From Rhodoferax sp. OV413 (GTDB lineage Bacteria; Pseudomonadota; Gammaproteobacteria; Burkholderiales; Burkholderiaceae_C): DNA of 64,000 bases. The translations under genes were made by a program, and so were the position numbers. Of this stretch, positions 43,616-52,937 are shown piece by piece. The stretch is taken from NCBI GenBank assembly GCA_945861785.1, contig CAMAWD010000003.1, positions 1 to 64,000 of the forward strand. The letters are read 5' to 3'. Each line of letters opens with the position of its first letter. The stretch's first letter is position 1. Under the pieces are notes generated by a model. It worked only from the letters and a program-made list of their open reading frames with translations. It was not told where the DNA came from and made no database searches.

Positions 43616-44785
43616 GTGAAAGGCCAGGCCTGCATCGTTGGGATTGGCGAGACCGCATTCACACGCGGATCGGGGTGCAGTGTCATGGGCCTCACGGTCG
43701 AGGCATCGCTGCAGGCGATTCGCGACGCGGGACTCGCGGCGACCGACATCGACGGCATTGTTTGTCCGTTCGCCCGAAGCATCTTTCCAGAAGCCCTGGC
43801 CGCAGAGTTGGGAATCGCGGAGCTGGCGTTTGCGTCGGTCTCGGACATGGGCGGCGCCGGCCCGGTCGCCGCGCTGCAGGTCGCGGCCATGGCGCTCATC
43901 AGCGGCGCGGCGCGCAGCATCCTGGTGCCGTATGCCTGGAATGGATATTCGGAGACGCGGACCAGCCAGCGCGGGTTGCCGACCGCGCCGCGCCGCGCGC
44001 AATACAGCATGACAGCCGTCACGGAAAACTACCTGATGCCGCAGGGCCTCTTCACGCCGGTGCAGAACTACGCATTGCTCGTCAATCTACACCGGCTGCG
44101 CTACGGCACGACCGACGCGGCGGCGGCCGAAGTGGCGCTGACATGCCGTCTCCATGCGCAAAGCAATCCGCGCGCATTCATGCGCGGGCGCGGATTGACG
44201 ATCAATGAATACCTGAGTTCGCCGATCATCGCCACCCCGTTTCGCAAGCTTGACTGCTCGCTCGAAACCGATGGCGGATGCGCCCTCGTGCTCACGCTCG
44301 CGCAGCGCGCGCGCGATCTGCCGCAGGTGCCGGTGACCGTCATGGCCGCGGCCGAGGGGCGGCCGATGCCAGCGGACGACCTGTGCGGGCGCGACGACAT
44401 CCTCGACATCGGGCTCTCGCGGGCGGCCCCGCGCGCCTTCGACGTTGCCGGCATCTCGCCGGCCGACGTTGATTTCGCTCAGATCTACGATTGCTTCACC
44501 TATGTCGTTCTTCTGCAGCTCGAAGCTGCGGGGTTTTGCGGCATCGGTGAAAGCAAGGATTTCGTCCAGGACGGCGCGTTGCACATCGGTGGACGGTTGC
44601 CCGTCAATACCCACGGGGGCCTGCTTTCCGAGGCGCACATCGGGGGCATGAATCACATTACCGAAGCCGTGCGTCAGCTTCGGCACCGCGCCGACCTGCA
44701 AGTGCCCAATTGCGAAATCGGTGTCGTGACCGGCTGGGGGCACCTGGGCGATGGGGCCATCGCAATATTGCGGAGAGGCGCATGA
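43616..44785 (+). CDS. thiolase-like (SCP2/Ltp2-type) protein without the catalytic cysteine
   Basis: 389 residues of the lipid-transfer/thiolase-like group: ACIVGIGETAFTRGSGCSVM, ASLQAIRDAGLAATDIDGIV, YDCFTYVVLLQLEAAGFCGI, GRLPVNTHGGLLSEAHIGGM-NH. At the position of the thiolase nucleophile (around residue 80, SDMGGAGPVAALQ) there is Gly, not Cys. In actinobacterial steroid catabolism such Cys-less proteins (Ltp2) form retro-aldolases with DUF35 partners, and a DUF35 gene overlaps the end of this one. The GTG start 43616 has an excellent GGAGG. It likely performs carbon-carbon cleavage of a beta-hydroxyacyl-CoA. Confidence 0.88.
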   Translation: MKGQACIVGIGETAFTRGSGCSVMGLTVEASLQAIRDAGLAATDIDGIVCPFARSIFPEALAAELGIAELAFASVSDMGGAGPVAALQVAAMALISGAARSILVPYAWNGYSETRTSQRGLPTAPRRAQYSMTAVTENYLMPQGLFTPVQNYALLVNLHRLRYGTTDAAAAEVALTCRLHAQSNPRAFMRGRGLTINEYLSSPIIATPFRKLDCSLETDGGCALVLTLAQRARDLPQVPVTVMAAAEGRPMPADDLCGRDDILDIGLSRAAPRAFDVAGISPADVDFAQIYDCFTYVVLLQLEAAGFCGIGESKDFVQDGALHIGGRLPVNTHGGLLSEAHIGGMNHITEAVRQLRHRADLQVPNCEIGVVTGWGHLGDGAIAILRRGA

Positions 44786-45198
44786 ATTCGGTCACCTGGC
44801 CGCAACCACGCGGCGATGCATTGCACGGTGAGTTCTACCGGCATTGCGCGGCGCACGATCTGCGCTTCCAACGCTGTCTGGCCTGCGCACGATGGCGCCA
44901 CATGCCGCGCAACTATTGCGCGCACTGCGGCTCGGGTGACTGGGAGTGGGCGCAAAGCAGCGGGCAGGGGGTTGTGCGGACCTGGACGGTCTGCCATCGG
45001 GCCTTCCATCCCGGCGTTGTGGGTGATCTTCCCTATGTGGTCGCCCTGGTGGAGTTCGAGCCCGGGGTGCGTCTGATTGCCCGCCTCGACCACATCGACG
45101 CCGACGCGGTACGGCTCGACCTGCCGGTCGAAATTTGGTTCGACGAAATCGCGCCCGGGATCGTGCTCCCACGGGTCAGGCCGCGCGAAGCAGCCTGA
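44782..45198 (+). CDS. DUF35 OB-fold / zinc-ribbon acyl-CoA-binding partner
   Basis: 138 residues with the rubredoxin-like zinc ribbon CLAC...CAHCG (about residues 34-53) followed by an OB-fold (GQGVVRTWTVCHRAFHPGVV, LPYVVALVEFEPGVRLIARL). DUF35 proteins act as obligate partners of thiolase-like enzymes or aldolases. ATG 44782 overlaps the preceding stop, so the two subunits are co-translated. Paralogous to the protein at 52934-53356. Confidence 0.88.
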   Translation: MNSVTWPQPRGDALHGEFYRHCAAHDLRFQRCLACARWRHMPRNYCAHCGSGDWEWAQSSGQGVVRTWTVCHRAFHPGVVGDLPYVVALVEFEPGVRLIARLDHIDADAVRLDLPVEIWFDEIAPGIVLPRVRPREAA

Positions 45199-45273
45199 GC
45201 CACGCAGCGCCGACCGAAGACACGCGCCACGGCTGCGCCCAATGAGAAGGTGCGCCGTTGAGCTCGGCTGGCC

Positions 45274-46230
45274 TCAGCCCTTGATACCGGCCTTCTTGAT
45301 GACCTCGCCCCAACGGTCCGTTTCCTTCTTCATGAAGGGTGTGAAAAGATCCGGGCCGTCCCCGATTACCAGATAGGAAGCAGCCTCGAACCTTTCACGC
45401 ACGGTCTTGTTCTCAAGCGTCTTCTTGATCGCCGCATTCAGCGTGGCAACCACTTGCCGGGGCGTACCTTTGGGCGCGAAGATGCCATACCAGGCGGGGA
45501 CCGTGAGCTCCGGCAGTCCGGCCTCGGCCGTCGTCGGCACGTGCGGCGCGGCCCTGATGCGGTTCTTCGTGGTGACGGCGACCAGCCGTATCTTGCCGGC
45601 GGCGTCCTGCGGCAATACCGCCGCGGGGCCGGAGAGGAACAAGGCCACATCGTCGGTCATCAGCGCCTGCAGGGCTTGGGGCGTGCCGCGGTACGGCACA
45701 TGGGTGATATCAATGCCTGCGAGAGACTTCAGCAACTCGGACCCAAGATGGGCCGGCGTCGAATTGCCGCTGGAGCTGTAGTTGAACTTGCCGGGGTTGG
45801 CCTTCGCCAGCGCTACGAATTCGCCCAGCGTCTTGGCCGGGGAGTTGATGCTGATGGCGAACAGAACCGGAACCTCAGTGATCAGGTTGACCGGTTCAAA
45901 GTCCTTCAGCGGATCGTAAGGCAGGTTGTACAAATGCGGCGCAATGACCACCGCACCGGGTGAGCAAAGCAGCAACGTGTACCCGTCCGGTGCCGCGCGT
46001 GCCACCATGGCGGCGCCCACCTGGCCACCTCCGCCGAGGCGGTTCTCGACGATGATGGGCTGGCCGAGGGCGGCCTGCAGTTCGTCCCGCATCAGGCGGG
46101 CGTTCACATCGACGGGACCTCCAACCTCCGAGTTGACAACCAGAGTGATTGGTCGCGTGGGAAAGGTCTGGGATTGCGCACCGCTGAACAGCGCGGAAAT
46201 CAAGGCAACAACCGCAATTTGCTTTTTCAT
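45274..46230 (-). CDS. TctC/Bug-family periplasmic solute-binding protein
   Basis: 318 residues with a short signal peptide (MKKQIAVVALISALFSGAQS), TFPTRPITLVVNSEVGGPVD, GGGGQVGAAMVARAAPDGYT, THVPYRGTPQALQALMTDDV. ATG 46230 is preceded by GAGAG; an upstream frame extension lacks signal-peptide features. It is convergent with the CoA-transferase-thiolase-DUF35 operon and divergent from hyuB2, with 273 bp between, so it may share control with hyuB2. Ligand unknown. Confidence 0.9.
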   Translation of the reverse strand: MKKQIAVVALISALFSGAQSQTFPTRPITLVVNSEVGGPVDVNARLMRDELQAALGQPIIVENRLGGGGQVGAAMVARAAPDGYTLLLCSPGAVVIAPHLYNLPYDPLKDFEPVNLITEVPVLFAISINSPAKTLGEFVALAKANPGKFNYSSSGNSTPAHLGSELLKSLAGIDITHVPYRGTPQALQALMTDDVALFLSGPAAVLPQDAAGKIRLVAVTTKNRIRAAPHVPTTAEAGLPELTVPAWYGIFAPKGTPRQVVATLNAAIKKTLENKTVRERFEAASYLVIGDGPDLFTPFMKKETDRWGEVIKKAGIKG

Positions 46231-46459
46231 GGATGTCACTCTCTCATCGTTTTCACTGGATTGGGTCGGTGACCTCCGAAGCTTCCAATCGAGTGCACTG
46301 GTTGACATGGACTAGCTACCAAACGACGCGCTGCAGCCTGTGATAGGCACAATAAGAATACATGATCCGTTGCATCAACCTGCCGAAAGTTATCCCACAT
46401 CGGCCTTTTTCTGGAAACTGTTGGCGCGTCGTGGCCCCATCCTAACCCAATTTTGCTTA

Positions 46460-46471
46460 TATGTATACTTG
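46460..46471 (+). promoter_or_regulatory. candidate FCD-GntR operator/-10 before hyuB2
   Basis: TATGTATACTTG, containing GTATAC (46463-46468) and the -10-like TATACT, 34 bp before ATG 46504. It repeats the site at 42344-42354, linking the second hyu operon to the regulator at 41528-42226. Confidence 0.68.
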
Positions 46472-46503
46472 AAAGTGTCTGATTCAATTCTGGAGATTGT
46501 TTG

Positions 46504-48312
46504 ATGGTCAATGAAACAGATCCGGCGCGCGCAGAGCCTGGCCAAGACGCGATTGATCCGATCGTGCGCGAAGTGGTGCGTGGCGGACTGCGCGCACTGC
46601 AGGCGGAAATGGAGGCGCTGATCGAACGGACGGCGATGTCGGCCTTCATCCGCGAGAAGAAGGACTATTTCGCAGGTGTGTTCGACCCCGAGGGGCAGTT
46701 GATTGTGGGTACGAACATCCCGGTCTTTGGAGATCTGATCCGGCCGCTGTTGGACCGGTATCCCACCGAGACCATGCAGCAAGGGGACATCTACTGGTAC
46801 AACGACTGCTACGCGTCGCTGGGTGCAGTGTCACATTCACCGGATCAGGTGTTCGTCGCCCCAGTATTTGTCGAAGACCGCCTTTGCGGCTTCATCCAGT
46901 CGTGGGCGCATTTCACTGACATCGGCGGCATGCGGCCCGGATCGCTGTCTCCTGACGCCATCGACATCTTCCAGGAAGGCACCATCGTGCCCCCCGTGCG
47001 CCTGTACGCCGCAGGAGTGCACAACGAGGACGCGTTTCGCATCTTTCAGCGCAACTCGCGTTATCCCGACATGGTCTTGGGTGATACCCGGGCCTCAGTG
47101 GCTGCGGTGCGGTTGGGAGAACGGCGCTTGCTGGAGATCTTCGCGCGTTACGGCCGCAACCCGGTGCTTGGCGTGTTCCACTCTCTGATCGCCGAAACGG
47201 AAGCGATCATCCGGCGCAGGCTGGGTGAGTTGTTCCCGCGCGGCACCTACAGCTTCGCCGACTACGTCGACACCGACGGCCACGGCAACGGTCCCTTCGG
47301 CGTGCGTCTCGATCTGATCTCGGAGGGCGACCGTTTTCGGATCGACGCCACACGCAGCGACGACCAGGCCAAGGGTCCCATCAATTATCTGATGCACCCG
47401 GACGTGCCGGGAATGATCCTCGGCATCTATCTGTTGTCGACCGAGAAGGACAGCATGCTCAACGAGGGCGCGGCGCGCGCCATAGACAGTGTCGCGGTCC
47501 GGCCGGGCAGCATTTTGCAGCCGCGGTTTCCCGCGCCGCTCGGCCAGCGCGGCGTCACCCTGGTGCGGGTCATCAACAGCTGCTGTGGACTGGTCGGCGT
47601 CGCGACTGGCGGGCAGTCTGTGGCGGCGAACAATGCCTACGCCCTTTACTATATGCGCGGCAGCAAGAAGAATGGCGAGACGTTCCTGCTGGTCGATGGC
47701 GTCGCAGTGGGCTACGGGGCACGGCCGCTTTCCGACGGGATCGATGCCGTGTATTTCGTCGCGCAGGAGAACTATCCTGCCGAGTTCCTCGATCTCAGTT
47801 ATCCGGTACGACTGTTGCGCTACGAGATCAAGTGCGATTCATCGGGGCCGGGGCGCTGGCGCGGCGGCGCAGGGGTGATCCGCGAGATCGAGTTCCTGGG
47901 CGAGGAGGCGATGGTCTCCAACCGGATCGACTGCAACGACTTTCCGCCCTGGGGCATCAATGGCGGCATGAATGGCGGCCGGGGCCAATGTTCGGTCAAC
48001 CCGGGCCGGCCTGATGCGCGTGTCCTGCCGCCCATGTGCGATGGCGTCATGCTTCGGCGCGGAGACGTGTTCCGGATCGAAACCGGCGGCGGCGGCGGCT
48101 GGGGCCATCCCTTCGATCGCGAGGCTGAGCGCGTGCAGATGGACGTGCTTGGTGGATTCGTAAGCCAGCAGAGCGCCGAGCGCGACTACGGCGTGGTTCT
48201 GGTGGGTGATGGCATGGAGCTCGACGCCGAGGCGACGCGCTGGCTCAGGGCGGAGCGCCGCCCGCCGGTCAAGATGTTCCATCGAGGTGAATACACGGAG
48301 GGATTCCAGTGA
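46504..48312 (+). CDS. hyuB: hydantoinase B / oxoprolinase-type subunit (second copy)
   Basis: 602 residues, paralogous over its length to the HyuB at 21897: GGLRALQAEMEALIERTAMS, FIREKKDYFAGVFDPEGQLI, GDIYWYNDCYASLGAVSHSP, WAHFTDIGGMRPGSLSPDAI, SSGPGRWRGGAGVIREIEFL, ETGGGGGWGHPFDREAERVQ. ATG 46504 follows GGAG. Unlike copy 1, it is directly followed by its HyuA (4-bp overlap), the usual arrangement. No importer is in this operon. Confidence 0.92.
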   Translation: MVNETDPARAEPGQDAIDPIVREVVRGGLRALQAEMEALIERTAMSAFIREKKDYFAGVFDPEGQLIVGTNIPVFGDLIRPLLDRYPTETMQQGDIYWYNDCYASLGAVSHSPDQVFVAPVFVEDRLCGFIQSWAHFTDIGGMRPGSLSPDAIDIFQEGTIVPPVRLYAAGVHNEDAFRIFQRNSRYPDMVLGDTRASVAAVRLGERRLLEIFARYGRNPVLGVFHSLIAETEAIIRRRLGELFPRGTYSFADYVDTDGHGNGPFGVRLDLISEGDRFRIDATRSDDQAKGPINYLMHPDVPGMILGIYLLSTEKDSMLNEGAARAIDSVAVRPGSILQPRFPAPLGQRGVTLVRVINSCCGLVGVATGGQSVAANNAYALYYMRGSKKNGETFLLVDGVAVGYGARPLSDGIDAVYFVAQENYPAEFLDLSYPVRLLRYEIKCDSSGPGRWRGGAGVIREIEFLGEEAMVSNRIDCNDFPPWGINGGMNGGRGQCSVNPGRPDARVLPPMCDGVMLRRGDVFRIETGGGGGWGHPFDREAERVQMDVLGGFVSQQSAERDYGVVLVGDGMELDAEATRWLRAERRPPVKMFHRGEYTEGFQ

Positions 48313-50405
48313 CTGATCGAAGCAGTGCTGCCGCGCGTCCGGTGCGCTCCGCTGGCGGCGCCGTCTTGATCGGCGTGGACGTCGGCGGAACCTTCACTGA
48401 CGTCGTCATGATCGAATCGGCATCCGGCCGGACGATGTCGGCCAAGGTGCCGACCACTCCCGAAGACCAGTCGATAGGCTTCGTCAACGGCATTCTGAAG
48501 ATCCTGGCGGACAACGGTGCCGACGGTTCGGCCGTCTCGCAGGTGTTGCACGGCACGACGGTGGCGACCAACGTCATCCTCGAAGGCAAGGGCGCGGCGG
48601 CGATCCTGATCACCAGCCGTGGCTTCCGCCACGTGCTGGAGATCGGCCGGCACGACATCCCGCGCAAGGCCAACATGTTCTCGTGGGTCAAGCCGGCGCG
48701 CCCGGTTCACCCGAAGGACATTTTCGAGATCGCCAGCCGGACCGAACCCGATGGCAGTGAATTACATGCGGTCGACCCCGACGAAGTTCGCGCACTCGCG
48801 CGCAAGCTGCGCGCGCTTGGCCGACGTGAGATCGCAGTCTGCCTGATGCATTCCTACGCCAATCCCGCGCACGAGCGCCAGGTGCGCGACCTGGTGCTCG
48901 AGGTCGTACCCGATGCCCTGGTCTCGATATCCTCGGAGATCCTGCCGGTGTTCCGGGAGTATGAGCGGGCGATGGTGACCATCCTGAACATCTACGTCAT
49001 GCCCGCAGTCGCCTCCTACGTGACCCGGCTGGAGCAACGCATGCGCGACTGCGGCATCACCGCGCCGCTGCTCCTGATGAAGTCGAGCGGCGGTGTGACC
49101 GGAGCCGAGACTGTGCGCAGAGAGCCGGTGCAGACGGCGCTCTCGGGTCCCGCGGCCGGCGTCATTGGCGCGACCCAGGTCGGCATCGCTGCCGGCTTCG
49201 AAAATATGGTCACCATCGACATCGGTGGTACCTCAGCCGACGTCGCCTTGATCCGCGCCGGCAGGCACGGCGTCACCAATCGTGGTCGCATCAGCAATTG
49301 GCCGCTACACACGCCCATGATCGACATCACCACCATCGGCGCTGGCGGCGGTTCGATTGCGCGTGTCTCGCCCGGCGGCGGGTTGATGGTCGGGCCGGAC
49401 AGCGCGGGGGCAGCGCCGGGGCCGGCCTGCTACGGCCGTGGCGGCGTCGAGCCGACGGTGACCGACGCCAATCTGGTGCTCGGGCGGGTGTGTTCGTCGC
49501 TGCTGGATGGCAGCTTTGCGCTCGACCGGCAGGCCGCGCGCGAGGCCATCCGCATGCGTGTCGCCGAGCCTCTGGGTATTTCGGTAGAGCGCGCGGCTGA
49601 AGGGATTCTGGAAGTCGTCAACAACGCCATGGTCGGGGCAATCCGGCAGGTTTCGGTCGAGCGCGGTCACGATCCGCGCGACTTCGCGCTGCTCGCCTTC
49701 GGCGGGGCGGGCCCAATGCACGGCGGCTCGATGGCGCGCCTGCTGGGCATGCGGACCATCATCGTGCCGCCTGCGCCGGGCGTGCTTGCAGCCTTTGGCT
49801 TACTGGTCGCCGATATCCGTACCGACCTGTCACGGACCTGCTTCGAGCCGCCACCCGACTATGACATCGCACGCATCCAGGGCATCTTTGCGGAGGTCGA
49901 TGGACAGGCCATGGCGTGGCTCGCCGCCGAGGGGGTGCCCGCGGACCATCGCGAAACCGGGTGGCAGGCCAGCTTTCGTTATGCGCATCAGGGCTTCGAG
50001 CTGACCGTCCCCTGGTCGGGCAAGGTCGCGACGGAACAAGCCTTGCACGCCACCATCGCCGAGTTCCACACCTTGCACCAGCAGCTTTATACCTTCGCTC
50101 AGACCGACACGCCGGTGGAGCTGGTCACGCTCCACGTGACTGCGATCGGTCGCCTGCGGCGGCCGCAGGCGAGCAGCGCACCTGTGGCGCAGGCCAGCCT
50201 GCGGCCGGCGCCTGTGGCCCGTGAGACGATGATCGTCGACGGGATTGGCCACGACAGCCCGGTCTACAAGCGATCGCATCTGGCCGTCGGGGCCGTGCTG
50301 CACGGCCCGGCGATCGTCCTTCAGCTTGATAGCACCACGACGCTGTTGCCGGGGCAGGTGGCCCGGGTTGCGCTGTCGGGTGCCCTCATCATCACGGAGA
50401 CCTGA
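48309..50405 (+). CDS. hyuA: hydantoinase A / oxoprolinase-type ATP-binding subunit (second copy)
   Basis: 698 residues: VLIGVDVGGTFTDVVMIESA, VLHGTTVATNVILEGKGAAA, KSSGGVTGAETVRREPVQTA, MVTIDIGGTSADVALIRAG, GAGGGSIARVSPGGGLMVGP, and the C-terminal YTFAQTDTPVELVTLHVTAI shared with HyuA1. GTG 48309 overlaps the HyuB2 stop. It forms the ATP-dependent partner of HyuB2. The following gene is a truncated homologue of the Hyu-associated alpha/beta hydrolase. Confidence 0.92.
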   Translation: MTDRSSAAARPVRSAGGAVLIGVDVGGTFTDVVMIESASGRTMSAKVPTTPEDQSIGFVNGILKILADNGADGSAVSQVLHGTTVATNVILEGKGAAAILITSRGFRHVLEIGRHDIPRKANMFSWVKPARPVHPKDIFEIASRTEPDGSELHAVDPDEVRALARKLRALGRREIAVCLMHSYANPAHERQVRDLVLEVVPDALVSISSEILPVFREYERAMVTILNIYVMPAVASYVTRLEQRMRDCGITAPLLLMKSSGGVTGAETVRREPVQTALSGPAAGVIGATQVGIAAGFENMVTIDIGGTSADVALIRAGRHGVTNRGRISNWPLHTPMIDITTIGAGGGSIARVSPGGGLMVGPDSAGAAPGPACYGRGGVEPTVTDANLVLGRVCSSLLDGSFALDRQAAREAIRMRVAEPLGISVERAAEGILEVVNNAMVGAIRQVSVERGHDPRDFALLAFGGAGPMHGGSMARLLGMRTIIVPPAPGVLAAFGLLVADIRTDLSRTCFEPPPDYDIARIQGIFAEVDGQAMAWLAAEGVPADHRETGWQASFRYAHQGFELTVPWSGKVATEQALHATIAEFHTLHQQLYTFAQTDTPVELVTLHVTAIGRLRRPQASSAPVAQASLRPAPVARETMIVDGIGHDSPVYKRSHLAVGAVLHGPAIVLQLDSTTTLLPGQVARVALSGALIITET

Positions 50406-50409
50406 ATCC

Positions 50410-50655
50410 ATGCCCAAGGTGCGCGTACCCGACATCCGTATGCACTGCGAGGCGGTCAGGGAAGGACCGACGTTGTCGATCGCGACCGAAGGGGCGCGAG
50501 CCGTGCGCGCCTGCGTCCGGCACCTGCAACTGCCAGCGCGGCGTGTCCGATGCATCCATAACGACCATCGCGGCATCGGCGATGGCGACTCTCCCGATTG
50601 CGCGTACGCGATCGAGCAACTCGCCGATGGTCTGGCTGTACGGCCCGGCCTCCCG
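50410..50655 (+). pseudogene. truncated homologue of the Hyu-associated alpha/beta hydrolase
   Basis: From ATG 50410, MPKVRVPDIRMHCEAVREGP, RCIHNDHRGIGDGDSPDCAY and AIEQLADGLAV match the first ~77 residues of the protein at 23735-24544, after which similarity stops and the frame becomes unrelated. The nucleophile elbow and catalytic histidine region are absent. In the next 200 bp another frame encodes GLAAPKVREVLRGAYFNMRS, a fragment I cannot assign. It follows HyuA2 by 4 bp. Confidence 0.8.
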
Positions 50656-50867
50656 CGCACAGTCCGCTGCCGTGTGCAAGGCAGTGGCGCGCGAGGGCCT
50701 GGCGGCGCCCAAGGTACGGGAGGTGCTGCGCGGGGCCTACTTCAACATGCGCTCGATCGGTGCCGCCGGGGGCGACCGGATCGTCTGCGACAAGGCGCGG
50801 CAGTGTGGTCGGTTCATCCGAGAAAGCAACATCGAGGCCGGGTGAGTTGCGTGGAAGGCTGAGCACG

Positions 50868-51212
50868 ATGAACAACGCGCCGGATGCGGTGGCGGCCGAG
50901 ATTGGCCTGCCGGAAATGACCATTCCCGTGTTTGGCATGTGTGTCGGATATCCGGATGCCGAGGCAAGCAGAGCGGTCAAGCCCCGGCTGCCGCAGCAGG
51001 CTGTGCTGCACCGGGAACGGTACGACTCGGAGGTGCAGCACGAGGCGATCGAGCAGTATGATCGCAATCTCATTGACTTCTGGATGTCGCAGGGCGGCAG
51101 TCCTTCGACGTGGACCGACGCCGTGGCGCGGCGGGTCAGCGGCCTGGCGGTAATGAATGGCCGCGAACGCCTGCGCCAGATCGTGACCAGTTTCGGATTC
51201 AATCTCCGGTGA
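50868..51212 (+). pseudogene. C-terminal fragment of an NfsA-type nitroreductase
   Basis: 114 residues: NAPDAVAAEIGLPEMTIPVF, GMCVGYPDAEASRAVKPRLP, QQAVLHRERYD and the terminal RERLRQIVTSFGFNLR, matching the C-terminal half of NfsA/FRP flavin nitroreductases. The N-terminal half with the FMN-binding site is absent, so the ORF is a remnant even though it has an ATG. Confidence 0.7.
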
Positions 51213-51238
51213 GGCGCCATCGGCAAGAACCAGGGCTT

Positions 51239-51796
51239 ATGAAGGTGACACCTGTTGGTAAATCGTCGGCCTCGGCATTCGTGCGCATGCTCACCGGTGC
51301 GAGCTGCGTGATCGGAGAACGCTTTTCCGCAACCGGCTTCTGGCCCACTTTCGCGGCGCGCTTTGGCGTCTCGCGCCGGGTCGGCGGCTACGGGTCCACC
51401 GAAACCAATCTGGTGTTCAATGCGGACGATGGCTGGGACGTTCCGGGCAACATGGGATTCGCGACTGAAGGCTTCGAGGTCGCCGTGGTCGATGCGCAGG
51501 ACCAGCCCGTACCGGCGGGAACAGCAGGCGAACTGGTGGTGCGCAGCCAGGTGCCCTTCGTTCATTTCCTGTGTTACTGGGGCAACCCGGGCGCGAGCGC
51601 GAGACCCGACGAGATCTGCGCCTTCCTTGAGTCGCGTCTGGCGCGCTTCGCCATCCCGCGCTACCTCGAGTTGTCCGACGCGTTGCCCTTGACGGATACC
51701 GGAAAGGTGAACCGGTCGAAGCTGAAGGAACGTGGTCTCACTGCGGCCACCTGGGATCGGGAAGCAGTCGGGGGGGAACCGCATGTCCATCGCTGA
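51239..51796 (+). pseudogene. AMP-forming acyl-CoA ligase with internal deletions
   Basis: The frame keeps ERFSATGFWP, RVGGYGSTETNLVFNADDGW (adenylate motif A5), a middle segment to PFVHFLCYWGNPGA, then jumps to FLESRLARFAIPRYLELSDA and PLTDTGKVNRSKLKERG with the terminal catalytic Lys. The TSGTTG ATP loop, the TGD motif and the hinge region are missing. The surviving blocks closely parallel the intact ligase at 53495-55111, so it is a decayed paralogue. Its end overlaps the thiolase-like gene start. Confidence 0.8.
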
Positions 51797-52937
51797 CGTC
51801 GGCGCGATCGTCGGCATCGGCGAAACCGCATATACCAGGGGGTCGGGGAAGTCGGCCACCGCCCTGCAGATGGAGGCTGCCCTCGTCGCCATTGCCGACG
51901 CCGGCATCACGCCGCGCGACATCGACGGCATCGTCACCTGCTCGACGGGCCCGGTTGTGGCGGAGGACTTCGTTACCAACTTCGGCATTCCCGACCTGCG
52001 ACTGTCGGCCCATGTCCGCATGGGCGGTGCCAGCTGCGTGGCGGCCTTGCAGACCGCGGTCGCGGCAATCGCCGTGGGCAGTTGCCGTTACGTGCTGATT
52101 CCGGTCGGCCGCAACGGTTATTCGGAAGTCAGGACTGATGCACGCATGAAGGAGATGCCGCAGCTTGACGTGGTCGCCGAGTTCGAGGGACCGGTGGGTT
52201 CACTCGCGCCGGTCCAGTATTACGCGGTCATGGCGCGCCGCCACATGGAGCTTTACGGCACGACCTCTCGCCAGTTGGGGCGCATCGCGGTTGCGACCCG
52301 ACGTCATGCCGCGCTGAACCCGCGTGCGCTGATGACGGCTCCAATGCGCATCGAGGACCACCAGCAGTCGCGCATGATCTCCGACCCCTTGCGTCTGCTC
52401 GATTGCTGCATCGAGAGTGATGGCGGCGCCGCCATCGTCGTGACATCGGCCGACCTCGCGCGCAGGACCCAGTCCCGGCCCGCACTCATCATGGCGGTGG
52501 CCGAGGGCCATCCGGACTCGCCCAGCGCCATCACCCAGCGCAGCGACATGACCGTGCTGGGCATCGCCAAGGCCGCGCCCCGCGCCTACGAGATGGCGGG
52601 GCTCGGGCCCGGCGACATCGATGTCGCGGAACTCTACGACTGTTTCACCTATACCGTGCTGTGCCAGCTCGAGGACCTCGGGTTTTGCCGCAAGGGCGAG
52701 GGCGGCGCTTTCGTCGACAGCGGTGCCATCGAGCTGGGTGGGCGCCTGCCGGTCAATACCCATGGGGGCCTGCTGTCGCAGGCACACGTGTCCGGAATGA
52801 ACCACGTCGTCGAACTGGTGCGGCAGTTGCGCGGCATCGCCGGTGCGGCCCAGGTGCCGGATGCACGTATCGGCATGGTCACTGGTTATGGCGATCTCGG
52901 CGACGGTTCTATCGCCATCCTGCGAAGGTGGGCATGA
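51783..52937 (+). CDS. thiolase-like (SCP2/Ltp2-type) protein, second copy
   Basis: 384 residues paralogous to 43616-44785: GAIVGIGETAYTRGSGKSAT, AITDAGI-type helix with DIDGIVTCSTGP, LYDCFTYTVLCQLEDLGFCR, GRLPVNTHGGLLSQAHVSGM-NH. The canonical nucleophile position is again Gly (MGGASCVAAL; the Cys present is three residues further). It is coupled to a DUF35 gene. ATG 51783 follows a G-rich ribosome site. Probable aldolase subunit rather than true thiolase. Confidence 0.87.
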   Translation: MSIADVGAIVGIGETAYTRGSGKSATALQMEAALVAIADAGITPRDIDGIVTCSTGPVVAEDFVTNFGIPDLRLSAHVRMGGASCVAALQTAVAAIAVGSCRYVLIPVGRNGYSEVRTDARMKEMPQLDVVAEFEGPVGSLAPVQYYAVMARRHMELYGTTSRQLGRIAVATRRHAALNPRALMTAPMRIEDHQQSRMISDPLRLLDCCIESDGGAAIVVTSADLARRTQSRPALIMAVAEGHPDSPSAITQRSDMTVLGIAKAAPRAYEMAGLGPGDIDVAELYDCFTYTVLCQLEDLGFCRKGEGGAFVDSGAIELGGRLPVNTHGGLLSQAHVSGMNHVVELVRQLRGIAGAAQVPDARIGMVTGYGDLGDGSIAILRRWA

